This document shows, in pieces, positions 5,835 through 6,757 of a stretch of 6,757 nucleotides of DNA; within the stretch, counting starts at the first letter, position 1; the number at the start of each line of letters is the position of its first letter. The DNA comes from Desulfobulbaceae bacterium (GTDB lineage Bacteria; Desulfobacterota; Desulfobulbia; Desulfobulbales; Desulfurivibrionaceae), in assembly GCA_003557565.1 (NCBI GenBank), contig PWOG01000111.1, positions 1-6,757 on the forward strand. The letters run 5' to 3'. The notes under the pieces were generated by a model. That model did not search any database. It saw only the letters and a list, made by a program, of their open reading frames with translations, and was not told the DNA's origin. A program made the translations under genes and the position numbers.

Positions 5835-6757
5835 TTATCCACCGATGGTCAAGGTGACCGGGCAGTGGTCCGAGCCCATGATCTCCGGGCGTATTCCGGC
5901 TTCCCGTATCCGCCGCCGGCCGGCGGCGTCGATACAGAAATAATCGATTCTCCAGCCCGCGTTGCGTTGCCGGGCGCCGCCCCGGTAACTCCACCAGGTG
6001 TAATGCCCGCCTTCCCCGTTGAACAGCCGAAAGGTATCAACAAAGCCAGCGGCCAGATATTGATCCATCCACGCCCTTTCCTGGCGGGAGAAGCCCGGGC
6101 TCTGCTCGTTTTCTTTGGGGCGGGCCAGGTCGATTTCCCGGTGGGCCACGTTGAGATCACCGCAGACCACCACGTTTTTACGACTCGCCAGGGTGGCGGT
6201 AAATTCAAGGAAATGCCGGCAGAACTCCAGCTTGTAGTCCAGCCGGGCCAGGGCCGGCTGGGCGTTGGGCAGGTAGGCGTTGACCAGAAAGAAATCGGCA
6301 CATTCCAGGGTCAGGACCCGGCCCTCAAGGTCATATTCCTCCCCCCGGTCCATGCCGTACAGGACGTTAAGGGGCGTCAGACGGCTGAAGACCGCTACTC
6401 CGGAATATCCTTTGCGCCTGGCCGGCAGCCAGAAGGACTGGTAACCCGGCAGGGATTGAACTTCCCCGGGCAGCTGTTCGGGGTGCGCTTTGATTTCTTG
6501 CAGGGCCAGGATATCGGCATCCAGGTCGCCGACAATGCCGGTAAAACCTTTTTTGGCGATGGCCCGCAGCCCGTTGACGTTCCAGGAAGCCAGCTGCAGG
6601 CTGGAATCAGCGGCGGCGCGCTGGGGTGCGGGGCTAACACGGGGCGGCCGCCGGGGTTTTGCTCCCAGGCGGGGGCAGATATCGGCCAGGGGGCAACGGT
6701 CGCAATGGGGGGCCACGGGCCGGCAGATCTCCTGGCCGAAGGCCACCAGCAGCGAGT
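5835..6757 (-). CDS. xth: Endonuclease III (Fe-S C-terminus) fused to exodeoxyribonuclease III; 5' end outside window
   Basis: The gene is cut by the right edge; the visible frame stays open to position 6757 and ends at TAA 5835-5837. Residues are numbered here from the in-frame GTG at 6744-6746, which is not the real start. At 8-24 is C-x6-C-x2-C-x5-C, the [4Fe-4S] ligand motif at the C-terminus of endonuclease III-type HhH-GPD glycosylases, preceded by SLLVAFGQEI as in Nth. A Pro/Arg/Ala-rich linker (~28-48) leads to a full exonuclease III/AP endonuclease domain (~50-303) of the Bacillus ExoA type: SWNVNGLR (N56, N58), LQEIK (E84), NAYLPN (Y158), CGDLNVAH (D197, N199), WWSYR, RIDYF (D269) and GSDHCPV (D293, H294). 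All catalytic residues look intact. No in-frame ATG, GTG or TTG lies in the linker, so the exonuclease part appears to be made only as a fusion. The combined role would be excision of oxidised bases, then AP-site incision or 3'-end cleanup. A MutY-type origin for the Fe-S part is possible but less likely. Confidence 0.9.
   Translation of the reverse strand, partial: SLLVAFGQEICRPVAPHCDRCPLADICPRLGAKPRRPPRVSPAPQRAAADSSLQLASWNVNGLRAIAKKGFTGIVGDLDADILALQEIKAHPEQLPGEVQSLPGYQSFWLPARRKGYSGVAVFSRLTPLNVLYGMDRGEEYDLEGRVLTLECADFFLVNAYLPNAQPALARLDYKLEFCRHFLEFTATLASRKNVVVCGDLNVAHREIDLARPKENEQSPGFSRQERAWMDQYLAAGFVDTFRLFNGEGGHYTWWSYRGGARQRNAGWRIDYFCIDAAGRRRIREAGIRPEIMGSDHCPVTLTIGG

Noticed and set aside
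6673..6757. Fe-S segment as the end of a MutY adenine glycosylase
   Set aside because: MutY uses the same cysteine spacing but normally continues into a C-terminal NUDIX-like domain, and the preceding LVAFGQEIC looks more like Nth. It cannot be fully excluded without the upstream sequence.

Overview
The window is gene-dense, GC-rich chromosomal DNA from a Gram-negative bacterium. The envelope genes (an MCE-family lipid transporter with an outer-membrane-type lipoprotein), the NtrB-like hybrid kinase and the strong GAGG-type ribosome binding sites are compatible with a deltaproteobacterium (Desulfobacterota, perhaps a Desulfobulbales-like sulfur-cycling organism). That placement is inferred from gene content and style; no marker gene here proves it.

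Layout. Positions 16-5642 (+ strand) carry five co-directional genes that look like one operon. They are a soluble hybrid histidine kinase (receiver-PAS-kinase-receiver), an MlaE-type permease with a fused N-terminal STAS domain, an MlaF-type ATPase, an MlaD-type single-MCE protein with a long helical C-terminal part, and a PqiC-like ABC-transport auxiliary lipoprotein. Gaps between genes are 5, 135, 69 and 45 nt. The 135-nt gap between permease and ATPase holds a weak terminator-like hairpin. Positions 5643-5834 form a convergent intergenic region dominated by a large imperfect palindrome (two 33-nt arms, 22-nt loop). Positions 5835-6757 (- strand) hold the 3' part of a gene running off the right edge. 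It encodes the iron-sulfur C-terminus of an endonuclease III-type DNA glycosylase, joined in frame to a complete exodeoxyribonuclease III (AP endonuclease).

How the genes work together. The permease, ATPase and MCE protein should form an inner-membrane ABC complex that moves lipids between the inner and outer membranes. The auxiliary lipoprotein would be its outer-membrane-side partner. The STAS domain replaces a separate MlaB, and no MlaC or MlaA is present in the window. The kinase, five bases upstream of the permease, suggests that lipid transport is co-expressed with a phosphorelay whose output regulator lies elsewhere. The minus-strand gene is unrelated: it joins two consecutive base-excision-repair activities in one polypeptide and is the most unusual object in the window.
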